From: Pseudarthrobacter sp. ATCC 49987
GTDB lineage: Bacteria; Actinomycetota; Actinomycetes; Actinomycetales; Micrococcaceae
Length of the DNA stretch: 64,000 nucleotides
Assembly: GCF_009928425.1 (NCBI RefSeq)
Contig: NZ_JAABNS010000001.1
Span: 1,116,001 to 1,180,000, forward strand
Direction of reading: 5' to 3'
Position numbers and translations under genes: made by a program. This document shows, piece after piece, positions 17,533 to 26,401 of the stretch. Under the pieces are notes generated by a model. That model saw only the letters and a list, made by a program, of their open reading frames with translations, did no database searches and was not told the DNA's origin. The number at the start of each line of letters is the position of its first letter. The stretch's first letter is position 1.

Positions 17533-19035
17533 TCAGCTGCGCGCGGCGACCGGTTCCAGCTGGAGAGCCTTGGCCGTGTCGGCTTCGAGCTGCGCGGCGA
17601 GTTCCGGGTTCTCGTTGAGCTTGACGCCATAGCCGGGCATCATCTCCTTGAACCTGGACAGCCAGCCCTTGAACTGCTTCGGGAAGGACTTCTGGAGCAA
17701 TTCGATCATGATCGGCACCGCGGTGGACGCGCCCGGGGAAGCGCCCAGCAGGGCGCCGATGGAGCCGTCGCGCCCGGCGATGACTTCGGTGCCGAACTGC
17801 AGCACGCCGCCCTTCTTCGGGTCCTTCTTGATGATCTGCACACGCTGGCCGGCGGTGATGAGTTCCCAGTCGCCGTCCTGCGCGGCGGGGTAGTACTCAC
17901 GCAGGGCCTCGACCTTGGCGCCGTGCCGCTTGGCGACTTCCTTGACCAGGTAGGCGGTGAGGTCCATGTTGTCCTTGGCCACAGCCAGCATGGGGATGAT
18001 GTTGGAGGGCCGGATGGACAGCGGCAGGTCCAGGTAGGAGCCGTTCTTCAGGAAGTTCGTGGAGAAGCCGGCGTACGGTCCGAACAGCAGGGAGCGCTTG
18101 CCGTTGACGAACCGGGTGTCCAGGTGCGGGACGGACATGGGCGGGGCGCCGACGGAGGCCTGGCCGTAGACCTTGGCACTGTGCTGGGCGGCGAGGGTCT
18201 CGTCGGTGCAGCGGAAGAACTGGCCGGAAACGGGGAAGCCGCCGAATCCCTTGCTTTCCGGGATGCCGGAGGCCTGCAGCAGGTGCAGGGCGCCGCCGCC
18301 AGCACCGACAAAGACGAACTTCGCGTGGATGGAGCCGTGCTCGCCGGACTGGGGGTGCTTGAGCGCGAGGTCCCAGCCGCCGTCGGACGCGCGCTTGATG
18401 CCTGAGACGTTGTGGCCGTAGTTGACCTCCACCCCGTTGTTCCCGAGGTAGGTCGTCAGCTCCCGGGTCAGGGCGCCGAAGTCGACGTCGGTCCCTTCCG
18501 CGGCGCGGGTGGCGGCGATCCGCTGCTTCGGGTCGCGGCCCTTGACGATCAGCGGGGCCCACTTGGCGATCTGGGCATGGTCCTCGGAGTACTCCATCGA
18601 GCGGAACAGCGGGTTCGGCTTGAGGGCCTCGAAGCGGGTGCGCAGGAACTTGGCGTTCTCTTCGCCGATGACGAAGCTCATGTGGGGGACGGTGTTGATG
18701 AAGCCCTTGGGGGAGCCGATCATGCCGTTCGTGACGAGGTGGGACCAGAACTGGCGCGAAAGCTGGAACTGCTCGTTGATGAGGAGTGCCTTTGCCGGGT
18801 TCACCGAGCCGTCCTTGGCCGCGGGCGAGTAATTAAGCTCACACAGCGCGGCGTGTCCGGTGCCGGCGTTGTTCCACGGGCCGGAGCTTTCCAGGCCCGG
18901 CTCATCCAGCTTCTCGAAAAGGGAAATCGTCCAGTTCGGCTCGAGCTGCTTCAGGAAAGCACCGAGCGTGGCGCTCATGACGCCGCCGCCAATCAGGACG
19001 ACGTCGGCATGTTGGGTCTTGGAAATGAAAGTCAC
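17533..19035 (-). CDS. mqo: Malate:quinone oxidoreductase
   Basis: FAD-dependent peripheral membrane enzyme oxidising L-malate to oxaloacetate with electron transfer to the quinone pool (TCA cycle). 500 aa, the normal family length. The N-terminal FAD-binding Rossmann motif reads [18 protein letters not shown] (residues 12-30). Other conserved Mqo blocks are [19 protein letters not shown] near 50, [23 protein letters not shown] near 240, the GFPVSGQFF block, and SPGAST near 430. A ribosome site is weak but the start is supported by the immediate Rossmann fold. The RND transporter gene follows after 70 bases on the same strand. Confidence 0.95.
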   Translation of the reverse strand: MTFISKTQHADVVLIGGGVMSATLGAFLKQLEPNWTISLFEKLDEPGLESSGPWNNAGTGHAALCELNYSPAAKDGSVNPAKALLINEQFQLSRQFWSHLVTNGMIGSPKGFINTVPHMSFVIGEENAKFLRTRFEALKPNPLFRSMEYSEDHAQIAKWAPLIVKGRDPKQRIAATRAAEGTDVDFGALTRELTTYLGNNGVEVNYGHNVSGIKRASDGGWDLALKHPQSGEHGSIHAKFVFVGAGGGALHLLQASGIPESKGFGGFPVSGQFFRCTDETLAAQHSAKVYGQASVGAPPMSVPHLDTRFVNGKRSLLFGPYAGFSTNFLKNGSYLDLPLSIRPSNIIPMLAVAKDNMDLTAYLVKEVAKRHGAKVEALREYYPAAQDGDWELITAGQRVQIIKKDPKKGGVLQFGTEVIAGRDGSIGALLGASPGASTAVPIMIELLQKSFPKQFKGWLSRFKEMMPGYGVKLNENPELAAQLEADTAKALQLEPVAARS

Positions 19036-19114
19036 AATCAGTCTCCGATAGCAGCGGGTCTGGCTGTCACAGAATATCCCCGCACCGCCCTCTTACTGAA
19101 ATTGGGTCCGTCCG

Positions 19115-20851
19115 TCAAGGCTTTAGCTCGACCTTCGTGAAAACTTCATTCAGCACGGGCGACGCCGGATACTTCAGCACCCGGTCCGAGAGGGCCAGGG
19201 CCGAGATCGGGAACGCAATCGGCACGGCGGGGACCGAAGCGGCGATCTGCGCGTTGATGGTCTGGTACTGCTCCGTCCGCTCCTTGCCGTCAGGCAGGCC
19301 GCGGGCCCGGGCGATCTTGGAAAAGACCTGTGGGTCCTGGTAGCCGAACTCGCCGGTGTTTTCGCCGAAGAGTGGCCCCACGAAGTTGTCCGGGTCAGAG
19401 TACGAGCCGTTCCAGCCCAGCAGATGGAGGGCATGGTCCCCGGGGGAGGTAACTTTCTGGAGGTAGCCCTCGGACCACTCGACCGGTACCGGCTTGATGT
19501 TGAGTCCGACGGCGGTCAGTTGCTTACTGATTTCCGCATAGACCTTTTCGGGAGTCGGCAGGTAGGGCCGGGTGACGTTCAGGGGATAGTAGAACTTCAG
19601 TTCCTCACCCTTGTAGCCGGCCTCGGCGAGCAACTCCTTGGCCTTTGCCGGATTGTGGCCCAGTGCCGGCGCGTTGTTGTTGAAGCCGCTGAGTTTGGGC
19701 GGGACGAACTGCGTCGCCTGGGCGGTGTTGTCAATAAAGAAGCGGCGGATCAGGGTGTCCTTGTCCAGCGCCATTTCGATGGCCTGGCGGACCTTGAGGT
19801 TCTGCAGGATGGGTACTTCCTGGTTCATGCCCAGGTACATAACGGAGAAGGGATCGCGCTGGATGATCTGCTCTCCGCGCTTCACCAGCTGATCGAAGTT
19901 GCCGACGGTCACGGCGTCGTAGGCATCGATTTTGCCGTCGAGCAGGGCCTGCATCCGTGTCTGGGTGTGGTCGTAGGTGACAAAGTTGATCGTGCCGATC
20001 TGGCCCTTGTCCCCCCAATAGTCCTTGTTGCTGGCGAGCGTGATGCTCCCCGGGTCCCAGGAGCTGAAGACGTAGGGACCGGTTCCCACCGGGTGGAGCC
20101 CGTAGGCCGAGATCGGCTGGCCGTCGCGGGTCTGGGTCAGCTCATCTGCTTTGTGGGAGGTGAGGGCCTGGGGCGAGGAGATGGCAAAGGCGGGCAGAGT
20201 GAGGGCCTGGAGGAACCCGGTGAAGGGCTGGGTCAGGTCGATCCTCACGCTGTCCGGGGCCAGGGCGGTGCAGCCCTTGTAGATGGACAGGGATGCCTGA
20301 TCTGCGTGTGCCTTGAAGACGCCCTTGAACGTCGTTCCCGGAGCCTGCTTCCGCAGGGCCTCGGGGAAGTTGAACCAGCGGTTGAAGTTGCTGCAGACGG
20401 CGGCGGCGTCGAAAGCGGTCCCGTCCTGGAAAGTCACCTTCTCGCGGAGCTTGAACGAGTAGGCCCGGCCCTCATCGCTCGTGTTCCATTCGGTGGCCAG
20501 CAGCGGCGTTGGCGCCCCAGTGGTCTGGTCCACACCGACGAGTCCCTCCAGGACCTGGCGCGTGATCCGGTAGGACTCAATGTCGGAGACGACAGCCGGA
20601 TCCAGCCCGAGCGGCTGCGAGGCGGTGCCGAAGGTGAAGACGGCGCTGGGGGCCGTGTTGGTCGACGTGGCCGAAGCGGTTGCCGGGCCAGGCCCCGGGG
20701 TTCCGGTGCAGGCGGCGAGCGGCAGCATCAGGAGGACGGCACCGAAGCCGGCTGCAATGCGGCGCACGGCACTGGTCCGCGCTCCACTGGCCCACGTTCC
20801 GCTGGTAGTGCTGGGACGCGCGGTACGGCTGGGCACTGTACTTTGGGGCAC
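19115..20851 (-). CDS. ABC transporter substrate-binding lipoprotein (family 5, peptide type)
   Basis: Extracellular solute receptor for a peptide/nickel-class ABC importer. The GTG at 20851 is chosen because GAGGTGA lies 7-13 bases upstream; the frame stays open to 20992 without a better ribosome site. The 578-aa product has a long N-terminal region, then a signal helix with lipobox LAAC near residue 46. The family-5 pattern is clear: FGTASQPLGLDPAVVSDIESYRITRQVLEGLVGVD, the lobe-I KLREKVTFQDGTAFDAAAV segment, and NLKVRQAIEMALDKDTLI. No permease or ATPase genes are adjacent, so it is an orphan receptor in this window. Confidence 0.88.
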   Translation of the reverse strand: MPQSTVPSRTARPSTTSGTWASGARTSAVRRIAAGFGAVLLMLPLAACTGTPGPGPATASATSTNTAPSAVFTFGTASQPLGLDPAVVSDIESYRITRQVLEGLVGVDQTTGAPTPLLATEWNTSDEGRAYSFKLREKVTFQDGTAFDAAAVCSNFNRWFNFPEALRKQAPGTTFKGVFKAHADQASLSIYKGCTALAPDSVRIDLTQPFTGFLQALTLPAFAISSPQALTSHKADELTQTRDGQPISAYGLHPVGTGPYVFSSWDPGSITLASNKDYWGDKGQIGTINFVTYDHTQTRMQALLDGKIDAYDAVTVGNFDQLVKRGEQIIQRDPFSVMYLGMNQEVPILQNLKVRQAIEMALDKDTLIRRFFIDNTAQATQFVPPKLSGFNNNAPALGHNPAKAKELLAEAGYKGEELKFYYPLNVTRPYLPTPEKVYAEISKQLTAVGLNIKPVPVEWSEGYLQKVTSPGDHALHLLGWNGSYSDPDNFVGPLFGENTGEFGYQDPQVFSKIARARGLPDGKERTEQYQTINAQIAASVPAVPIAFPISALALSDRVLKYPASPVLNEVFTKVELKP

Positions 20852-20979
20852 TCGGGTATCACCTCGGGGGACTGGTGGACCGCCGGCTGCGGAACAGGCC
20901 CATTCTAGATGACGGGCCGGGACGATCGCTGTGAGCCAGGCGGCGTCCGCCGGCGCGACACAAACGGGCGGTACACAAG

Positions 20980-21010
20980 CGAAGGCCCGCACCAGAGGTG
21001 CGGGCCTTCG
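20980..21010. terminator. Hairpin terminator, probably bidirectional
   Basis: A perfect 14-bp stem (20980-20993 with 20997-21010) around a 3-base loop, 60 bases past the stop of the fasciclin gene. A short T-run follows on the plus side (TTTCTCC); the minus side is T-poor. It separates the fasciclin gene from the binding-protein gene. Confidence 0.8.
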
Positions 21011-21069
21011 TTTCTCCTTGTTGGTCCAGTGAGTCAGGCTGGAACCGCAGCAGGAGCGTTCAGTGCTGC

Positions 21070-21744
21070 CTACTTGGGCATCAGTACCGAGTCGACCATG
21101 TAGACGGTGGCGTTGGCGGTCATGACGCCGCCGCAGACGACGTTGGCCTCGTCAGCCTTGAGCGCGTCCTTGGTGCCGGTGACCGTGATGGAACCGCCCT
21201 GGACCGTCTTGTGCGTGCCGACAATCTGGTCCGGGCTGATCTTGCCGGGCACTACGTGGTAGGTCAGGATCTTGCTGAGCAGGGCATCGTCCGTCTTCAG
21301 CGTTTCGATCGTGGCGGCGTCGATCTTCTTGAAGGCATCATCCGTCGGTGCGAAGACAGTGAATTCGCTGCCGTTCAGGGTGTCCACCAGATCAACCTTC
21401 GGGTTGAGCTTGCCGGACACCGCGGCCGTCAAGGTGGTGAGGATCGGGTTGTTGGACGCCGCGACCGCTACCGGGTCGAGGGCCATTCCGGAGACGGAGC
21501 CTGCGCCGCTGGGGACCTGGGCGGCGTAAGCGGCGCAGCCGCTGCCGACGAGGTTGGCGGCCGGATCCAGCGCTGCTGCCGAGCTGGTGGACGGCGACGG
21601 TGCCATGGACGTTTCCATCGGCGTGGAGGCCGGGGCCGAGGAGCTGGGTGCCGCGGTGGTGGATCCGCCACAGGCAGTGAGGCTGAGCATGGCTGCAGCA
21701 GCGATACCTGCAACGGAAAGTGTCGTGCGCTTGATGTTCTGCAT
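21070..21744 (-). CDS. Fasciclin (FAS1) domain lipoprotein
   Basis: Cell-surface lipoprotein of 224 aa with one FAS1 domain, a fold used in adhesion and matrix contact. The signal peptide ends in lipobox LTAC near residue 25, then a Thr/Ser/Ala/Pro linker of about 45 residues. The FAS1 core (about 85-222) carries the H1 motif [15 protein letters not shown] and the H2-like block [21 protein letters not shown], ending in [13 protein letters not shown]. Resembles the mycobacterial MPT70/MPT83 group in size and layout. It is a single-gene unit closed by the hairpin at 20980-21010. Confidence 0.92.
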   Translation of the reverse strand: MQNIKRTTLSVAGIAAAAMLSLTACGGSTTAAPSSSAPASTPMETSMAPSPSTSSAAALDPAANLVGSGCAAYAAQVPSGAGSVSGMALDPVAVAASNNPILTTLTAAVSGKLNPKVDLVDTLNGSEFTVFAPTDDAFKKIDAATIETLKTDDALLSKILTYHVVPGKISPDQIVGTHKTVQGGSITVTGTKDALKADEANVVCGGVMTANATVYMVDSVLMPK

Positions 21745-22056
21745 TTCAGTTTCTCCTTATGTTGTGCCGATCATTGCCAGCGGCGAACAATTCCCGCTCT
21801 GGCCCTTTTCCGACTTGTTGGGCACCGACCCGTGGTTGGTGTCTCAATGTGTATTCGCGGGCTCGGAGGAGACGGATGGGTGCAGGGTGAAAATTCTTTT
21901 TTATGCTCAAATGGCCCGGTTGTCAGCGCCTTCCGGCGGCGGCGCAGTGGGGGAACGCGGTGCCGGCCGCCAAGACCGGGCCGGTTCCGCCGGTCATTGA
22001 TGGCAGCGACACGGAAATGCCGTGGCGGTTTTGGCGGGTTTGGGCGGCAGAAAGAA
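21745..22056. other. Intergenic region upstream of the fasciclin gene
   Basis: 312 bases with no convincing coding frame. It holds the untranslated leader and promoter of the minus-strand fasciclin gene and then the downstream flank of the tRNA-Leu terminator. A short AT-rich run (GAAAATTCTTTTTTATGC at about 21888-21905) stands out against the G+C-rich background; nothing specific can be assigned. Confidence 0.5.
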
Positions 22057-22088
22057 ATAGAGCCCCGGTCCAAAGACCGGGGCTCTAT
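22057..22088 (-). terminator. Terminator of tRNA-Leu
   Basis: A perfect 14-bp stem (22057-22070 with 22075-22088) with loop CAAA, 9 bases after the tRNA 3' end, followed on the minus strand by a pyrimidine run TTCTTTC. Confidence 0.88.
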
Positions 22089-22096
22089 TCATTGTG

Positions 22097-22178
22097 TGCG
22101 CAAGGGGGGATTTGAACCCCCACGCCCGAAGGCACAGGAACCTAAATCCTGCGTGTCTGCCAATTTCACCACTCGCGC
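22097..22178 (-). tRNA. tRNA-Leu (anticodon TAG)
   Basis: Folds as a class II tRNA of 82 nt on the minus strand. The acceptor GCGCGAG pairs with CTTGCGC (one G-U). The D-arm contains TGGTGAAATTGG, the anticodon stem-loop is CAGGA-TTTAGGT-TCCTG with anticodon TAG reading CUA codons, there is a long variable arm, and the T-arm contains GTTCAAATC. The discriminator is A and CCA is not encoded. Confidence 0.97.
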
Positions 22179-22277
22179 GCGGCGCCAACGCCCGACTTGT
22201 CCTGCGACAGTCGGGGGCGGATGCCAGGCTCCATTGTACATTTCGCAGCAGGCGCTGCGGCGACAGCCGGTGGGCGA

Positions 22278-22763
22278 CTAGTCGTTGACGTTGAGATCCC
22301 GGCGGAGCTTGGCGACATGCCCGGTGGCCCGGACGTTGTATTGCGCGACGGCGACCTTCCCGGCGGGGTCGACGACAACGGTGGACCGGATGAGCCCGTC
22401 GTACGTTTTGCCGTAGTTCTTCTTCTCGCCCCAGGCCGCATAGGCCTCGGCGACCGCGTGGTGCGGGTCCGACAGCAGGGGGAAGGTCAGCCCTTCCGCG
22501 GCTGCGAACTTGGCGAGCTTGTCCACGGGGTCCGGGGAAATGCCCACCACCTCGTAGCCGGCCTGCTGCAGGGATGCCAAGGAATCGCGGAAATCGCAGG
22601 CCTGCTTCGTGCACCCGGGGGTGGCAGCGGCCGGGTAGAAGTAGACGACGGTGCTGCGGCCCCGGAAGTCCTCGAGCGAGACGTCCAGCCCCTCCGAACT
22701 CTTCAGCGTGAAGGCTGGCGCCGGATCACCGGGGATAAGTCGTTCAGGCAAGTTGTGCTCCAT
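22278..22763 (-). CDS. bcp: Thioredoxin-dependent peroxiredoxin (Bcp/PrxQ)
   Basis: Reduces hydrogen peroxide and organic hydroperoxides with thioredoxin as donor. 161 aa from ATG 22763, which gives the usual N-terminus just before the PrxQ core (LIPGDPAPAFTLKSSEG); an upstream in-frame GTG at 22787 would add eight residues. The peroxidatic and resolving cysteines lie in ATPGCTKQACDFRDS near residues 46-51, five apart as in PrxQ. Other family blocks are VVGISPDPVDKLAKFAAAEGLTFPLLSDPHHAVAEAYAAWG and the C-terminal VRATGHVAKLRRDL. Confidence 0.93.
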   Translation of the reverse strand: MEHNLPERLIPGDPAPAFTLKSSEGLDVSLEDFRGRSTVVYFYPAAATPGCTKQACDFRDSLASLQQAGYEVVGISPDPVDKLAKFAAAEGLTFPLLSDPHHAVAEAYAAWGEKKNYGKTYDGLIRSTVVVDPAGKVAVAQYNVRATGHVAKLRRDLNVND

Positions 22764-22834
22764 TCTCAGGGCGGTCGCAGGGGGCACATCCCAGCCTAGT
22801 GAGCGTTGTTGCGGGCGCCGAATCGTACGCTCGC

Positions 22835-22840
22835 TATACT
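22835..22840 (+). promoter_or_regulatory. -10 box of a probable leaderless promoter
   Basis: TATACT followed by exactly 7 bases and then the ATG at 22848. Transcription would be expected to start at the A of the ATG, giving a leaderless mRNA, a frequent arrangement in actinobacteria. No ribosome site is visible before the ATG, in agreement. Confidence 0.6.
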
Positions 22841-22847
22841 CTTTGGT

Positions 22848-23330
22848 ATGCCTGATATGGATCGCTGGCCCACGGGCCGCCTATTGTCAACGGCAGCACG
22901 CCTTGTTGAACACTCCTGGAACGAGAAGCTGGGGGCCATTGGCCTGACCCATGCTGGGGTCATCGCCATGGAAGTGCTCTCCGTCAACGGACCAATGACC
23001 CAGGCCCAACTTGCCCAATTGGTGCGTGTCCAGGCGCAGACCATGGGTAAGACTCTCAGCCGGCTCGAGGCGCACGGGCACATCTCTAGGCAGCGGAGTG
23101 CCTCCGACCGCCGCAGCCACGTCGTGTCTCTGACGGACCGGGGCCGCGAAGCCGTTGCTGAAGCCGCTGACATGGAGCGTTCCGTGCTCGCTGCGGCCTC
23201 CATCGATCCTGACGTGTTGCGGCAGGAACTCCAGGCGGTCGTCACCGAACTGGCAACCAGGATTTCCACCACCGACGCGAAGACAATCGTCACCGCCGTA
23301 GAACCGGGTCTGCCGGTCGAAGCCAGTTAA
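22848..23330 (+). CDS. MarR family transcriptional regulator
   Basis: Winged-helix regulator of 160 aa. DNA-binding region: ALTHAGVIAMEVLS-type first helix, then MTQAQLAQLVRVQAQTMGKTLSRLEAHGHISRQRSASDRRSHVVSLT (about residues 44-92), with the DRRS wing typical of MarR. The ATG at 22848 is chosen because of the -10 box 7 bases upstream; the frame continues up to a TTG at 22806 but has no ribosome site there. Target genes are unknown; the bcp gene is divergent, 84 bases away, and is one candidate. An IS110 element follows immediately downstream. Confidence 0.88.
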   Translation: MPDMDRWPTGRLLSTAARLVEHSWNEKLGAIGLTHAGVIAMEVLSVNGPMTQAQLAQLVRVQAQTMGKTLSRLEAHGHISRQRSASDRRSHVVSLTDRGREAVAEAADMERSVLAAASIDPDVLRQELQAVVTELATRISTTDAKTIVTAVEPGLPVEAS

Positions 23331-23339
23331 GGTGAGCTA

Positions 23340-24825
23340 GACGATATGAAGTGTGGTGGCCGGCTGACATAGGACTGGAACCCCGGGTTCAAAGAGGTTC
23401 GTGGGTTGCCGGTCCGGCGGCCTGTTCCACCCAGTCTGGTGGTGGGTGTGGACTGGTAGAGCCACATTTGAACGTCTGGAGGTTCCAGTCATGAATAAGC
23501 GTACCTATGTCGGTTTGGATGTCCATGCGCGCAGTGTGAAAGGCTGCGCGATCGACCGCGAGACCGGCGAGATTTTGCGCCAGAATCTGGCCGCCAATGA
23601 TGCCGGGATCACGGAGTGGGTGGCCACGTTGGCGGGCCCGGTCCTGGTGGTCTATGAAGCGGGTCCGACCGGATTCGGTCTGGCGCGGTGCTTGGCTGCT
23701 TCGGGGATCGAGTGCGTGGTCGCGGCGCCGTCCAAGCTCCAGCGGCCGTCCGGAGACCGGGTGAAGACCGATGCCAGGGATGCCGAGCATCTGGCCCGAT
23801 TGGCCCTGCTGGGGCAGATTTCACCGGTGCGGGTCCCTGCCCCCTCGCAGGAGGCGGCCCGGGATCTGGTGCGGGCCCGCGAGGACGTGCGGGCGGATCT
23901 CATGCGGGCCAGGCACCGCGTCTCGAAACTCTTGTTGCGCCATGGCCTGGTCTATTCCGGCGGCCATGCCTGGACCGACGCCCACCACACCTGGCTGCAC
24001 CGGCAACACTTCGACGACCCTGCGCTGCAGGCCGCCTACGAGGCCGGGCTGGAGACAGCCGAGCTGACGCTGGACCGCAGAAATCGTTTGGATGCGAAGA
24101 TCACCGCGATGGCGGCAACCGAGCCATATGCTCCCGTGGTGCGGGCTCTGATGTGTCTGCGCGGCATTTCGGTGTTGACTGCATTCGGTCTGGCGGTGGA
24201 GGTCGGCGACTGGACCCGCTTCACCGGCTCCACCATCGGCGCCTATCTGGGACTGGTCCCCTCGGAGCATTCCTCGGGAGCCTCTCGGTCCCAGGGCGGG
24301 ATCACTGAAACCGGCAACACCCACGCCCGGCGCCTGCTGGTAGAAGCCGCTTGGCACCACCGACGCCCCTACACCAATGCCAGCCGCGACATGCGCTCCC
24401 GCTGGGACGCAGCCGACGAAGCGTCTCGGGTTCGCGGCCACCAAGGCAACCACCGGCTCCACCACAAGTGGGAGCAGTTCGAAGCCCGGCACAAACGCCG
24501 GGTCATCGCCAACGTCGCCGTCGCTCGCGAACTGGCCGGCTGGTGCTGGTCCCTCGCAGCCCCGGTTCAACAGGAACAGCCATGGACGAATAAATAGACG
24601 TGTGCCGTTCCCGGCCCGGCCCGGATGACTCGGCAGCGTGGAGGAGACCCGCGATACACCTATGGACAACCGGTTCTGACCGGTGATGCCCGACATTGCT
24701 AGACCAGCGGCACCCCTCCGGCCGAACACCTCGTCCTGCGGTAGCCAATCCGCGCATATCAGTCTGACAGCGCAGTCGATCATGACGCGCCGGCCGGCCG
24801 GACCAGGCAGGGAACGAACACAGGC
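23340..24825 (+). mobile_element. IS110 family element (approximate limits)
   Basis: Contains one IS110-type transposase gene. IS110 elements lack terminal inverted repeats and do not leave clear target duplications, so the ends given are estimates. The non-coding 160 bases ahead of the transposase (about 23335-23490) contain short inverted repeats and are where IS110-group elements encode their bridge RNA. The right non-coding end is taken to stop before the hairpin at 24826-24858. Confidence 0.6.
23491..24597 (+). CDS. IS110 family transposase
   Basis: DEDD-type recombinase of 368 aa that works with a bridge RNA. The ATG at 23491 has CTGGAGG upstream; the frame stays open further upstream but that part is non-coding. 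RuvC-like N-terminal domain: YVGLDVHARSVKGCAID (first Asp near residue 9), VVYEAGPTGFGLARCL (Glu near 56), KTDARDAEHLARL (Asp pair near 95). The C-terminal transposase_20 region has MCLRGISVLTAFGLAVEVGDWTRF, LGLVPSEHSSG and GGITETGNTHARRLLVEAAW, with the Ser needed by the Tnp domain. It appears intact. Confidence 0.93.
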   Translation: MNKRTYVGLDVHARSVKGCAIDRETGEILRQNLAANDAGITEWVATLAGPVLVVYEAGPTGFGLARCLAASGIECVVAAPSKLQRPSGDRVKTDARDAEHLARLALLGQISPVRVPAPSQEAARDLVRAREDVRADLMRARHRVSKLLLRHGLVYSGGHAWTDAHHTWLHRQHFDDPALQAAYEAGLETAELTLDRRNRLDAKITAMAATEPYAPVVRALMCLRGISVLTAFGLAVEVGDWTRFTGSTIGAYLGLVPSEHSSGASRSQGGITETGNTHARRLLVEAAWHHRRPYTNASRDMRSRWDAADEASRVRGHQGNHRLHHKWEQFEARHKRRVIANVAVARELAGWCWSLAAPVQQEQPWTNK

Positions 24826-24858
24826 GAGCGGTCCAAGACATCCAGTCTTGGACCGCTC
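24826..24858. terminator. Perfect 14-bp hairpin
   Basis: GAGCGGTCCAAGAC (24826-24839) and its exact complement (24845-24858) around the loop ATCCA. It lies between the IS110 element and the IS481 left end. There is no long T-run, so a terminator is the likeliest reading but not certain. The surrounding 24598-24896 region has no supported gene. Confidence 0.55.
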
Positions 24859-24902
24859 ACCCTTGCCCTCTTGACAAGGAACAACTACATATCAGGTGTA
24901 CT

Positions 24903-25073
24903 AACCCGGGTGGTTGGTGACACGGCTGCTGGGTGGCGCCTTTGAGTGCCGTGTGGGGCCTTCGCCGATTGTAGTAGTCGATGAAGTCCTCGTAACAGCC
25001 CTGGCATTCGGTTTCCGAGGTGTATGCCCGGGCGTAGGCCCATTCCTCCAGGAGGATTCGGTTGAAGCGTTCG
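24903..25073 (-). pseudogene. IS481 transposase, C-terminal half, frameshifted
   Basis: Minus-strand translation gives ERFNRILLEEWAYARAYTSE, then YEDFIDYYNRRRPHTALKG. This is the tail of an IS481 DDE transposase starting at its catalytic Glu. The final family motif (SSRVTNHPG) is readable only in a neighbouring frame, so a one-base indel has occurred just after ALKG. The 5' part of the gene continues at 26402 beyond the inserted IS110. Confidence 0.8.
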
Positions 25074-26401
25074 ATGCTCCTATATTGTCAAGTCCTCGTC
25101 TGGGGCAGGTTGGCATAGATCTCTCTCGCGATGTAACGCTTGAGGCAGCGGATGATCTCGCGTTTGCTGAGACCTTCAGCGGTGCGTCGTTCGACGTAGG
25201 CGCGGGTGGGTTCGTGCCTGCGCATTCGGACGATGGCGATGATGTATAGCGCACTGTTCGCTGCGCGATCGCCGCTGCGGGAAAGCCGGTGCCGCCCGGT
25301 GGTCCGTCCGCTGCTGGCCGGTTGTGGCGCGACTCCACAAAGTTTCGCGAACGCGGCCTCGGTGCGGATCCTGTCGGTGTTGTCGCCAACAGTGACGAGG
25401 AACTGTCCGGCAATTTCAGTGCCCACGCCGTGGAGCTGGATGAGATCGGGGGCTGCGTTGGTCACCAGCGCATCAATCTGAGCGCTGAGTTGCTTGATCT
25501 CATCATCCAACGCCTTCCAGCGGCGCGCGAGGTCACGCAGCGCAAGCTTGGTCCCTGCCAGGTGCATCCGTTCAGGCGCGGTTGCCAGTGACAGGAGATC
25601 CTCAGTCTCGGGGCGGAGTCGTAGGCACCTGTTCACCAGGGTGCGTTTGGTGAGGTCGACCAGCTCGTCGCGCAGCGTTGAGGGAGCGCCGATCATGATG
25701 CCGGACAACGCGTTGAAGGCTTGAGTTCGTGATTTCACGGCGCTGGAACGGGTAACGCGGAGGGTTCGGATGACCTCGATCATCCCTGATTTGCTTTTCG
25801 GTATGGCGGTGGAGGTTTCCCCCAGAACGGCGCGGGCGATCTGCTCGGCATCGAGGCGATCAGATTTGCCGTCCATCCGGCGGGCTATCCGATTGGGCCG
25901 GTTCACCTCGACCACCTGTTCACCCTGGCGGGTCAGTTCGCGAGCGAGTGCGGCGCCGTATGATCCTGTGCTTTCCACCCCAATCGAGGCGAGATGGCCA
26001 TAGCCGCGCATCCAGGACCTTAATGCTCCATATCCGGGGGAGGTGGCGGGGAACTGCTGATGGCCGAGCAGACGGCCGTGGGCGTCGATCACGGCGGCAT
26101 AGTGGGTGTGCTTGTGGGTGTCGACTCCACCAATTACCGTGACATCGTCGATCAGGGTTGTCATGCTGGAAGCGCTCCTTCCGTACTGGAATCAATGAAC
26201 GGATGAGGCGAGCCGGCCGGGCGGGCGACAGGTCTGTGACGGGGCTTCTAGTCCAAGCTCCTATCAGGTCAGATCCGTCTGGCCGGCGCACTCCATAGTG
26301 CTGCGCCAGGCCCAGTCGACAAATCGAACGAAAGACACCATGGTCATACCTTGGCCGGGGTCAGACTGGACCCAACGCAGCACCACGATAAGTCTTCACA
26401 A
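25074..26401 (-). mobile_element. IS110 family element inserted in the IS481 transposase
   Basis: About 1328 bp. The limits follow from rejoining the IS481 reading frame: QTNGKV ends at 26402 and ERFNRI resumes at 25073. The roughly 237 bases upstream of the transposase (26165-26401) are non-coding and would hold the bridge RNA; only 14 bases lie beyond the transposase stop at the other end, as expected for the IS110 group. Confidence 0.82.
25088..26164 (-). CDS. IS110 family transposase
   Basis: DEDD recombinase of 358 aa, only distantly similar to the one at 23491. The start ATG has GGAAGGAG upstream. Key residues: first Asp in IGGVDTHKHTHYAAVID (near residue 13), Glu in IGVESTGSYGAALAREL (near 62), the Asp pair in SDRLDAEQIARAVLGE (near 100). 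The C-terminal region has LIQLHGVGTEIAGQFLVTVGDN, FAKLCGVAPQPASSGRTTGRHRLSRSGDRAANSALYII and a terminal KRYIAREIYANLP. It looks intact, and its insertion inactivated an IS481 element. Confidence 0.93.
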   Translation of the reverse strand: MTTLIDDVTVIGGVDTHKHTHYAAVIDAHGRLLGHQQFPATSPGYGALRSWMRGYGHLASIGVESTGSYGAALARELTRQGEQVVEVNRPNRIARRMDGKSDRLDAEQIARAVLGETSTAIPKSKSGMIEVIRTLRVTRSSAVKSRTQAFNALSGIMIGAPSTLRDELVDLTKRTLVNRCLRLRPETEDLLSLATAPERMHLAGTKLALRDLARRWKALDDEIKQLSAQIDALVTNAAPDLIQLHGVGTEIAGQFLVTVGDNTDRIRTEAAFAKLCGVAPQPASSGRTTGRHRLSRSGDRAANSALYIIAIVRMRRHEPTRAYVERRTAEGLSKREIIRCLKRYIAREIYANLPQTRT

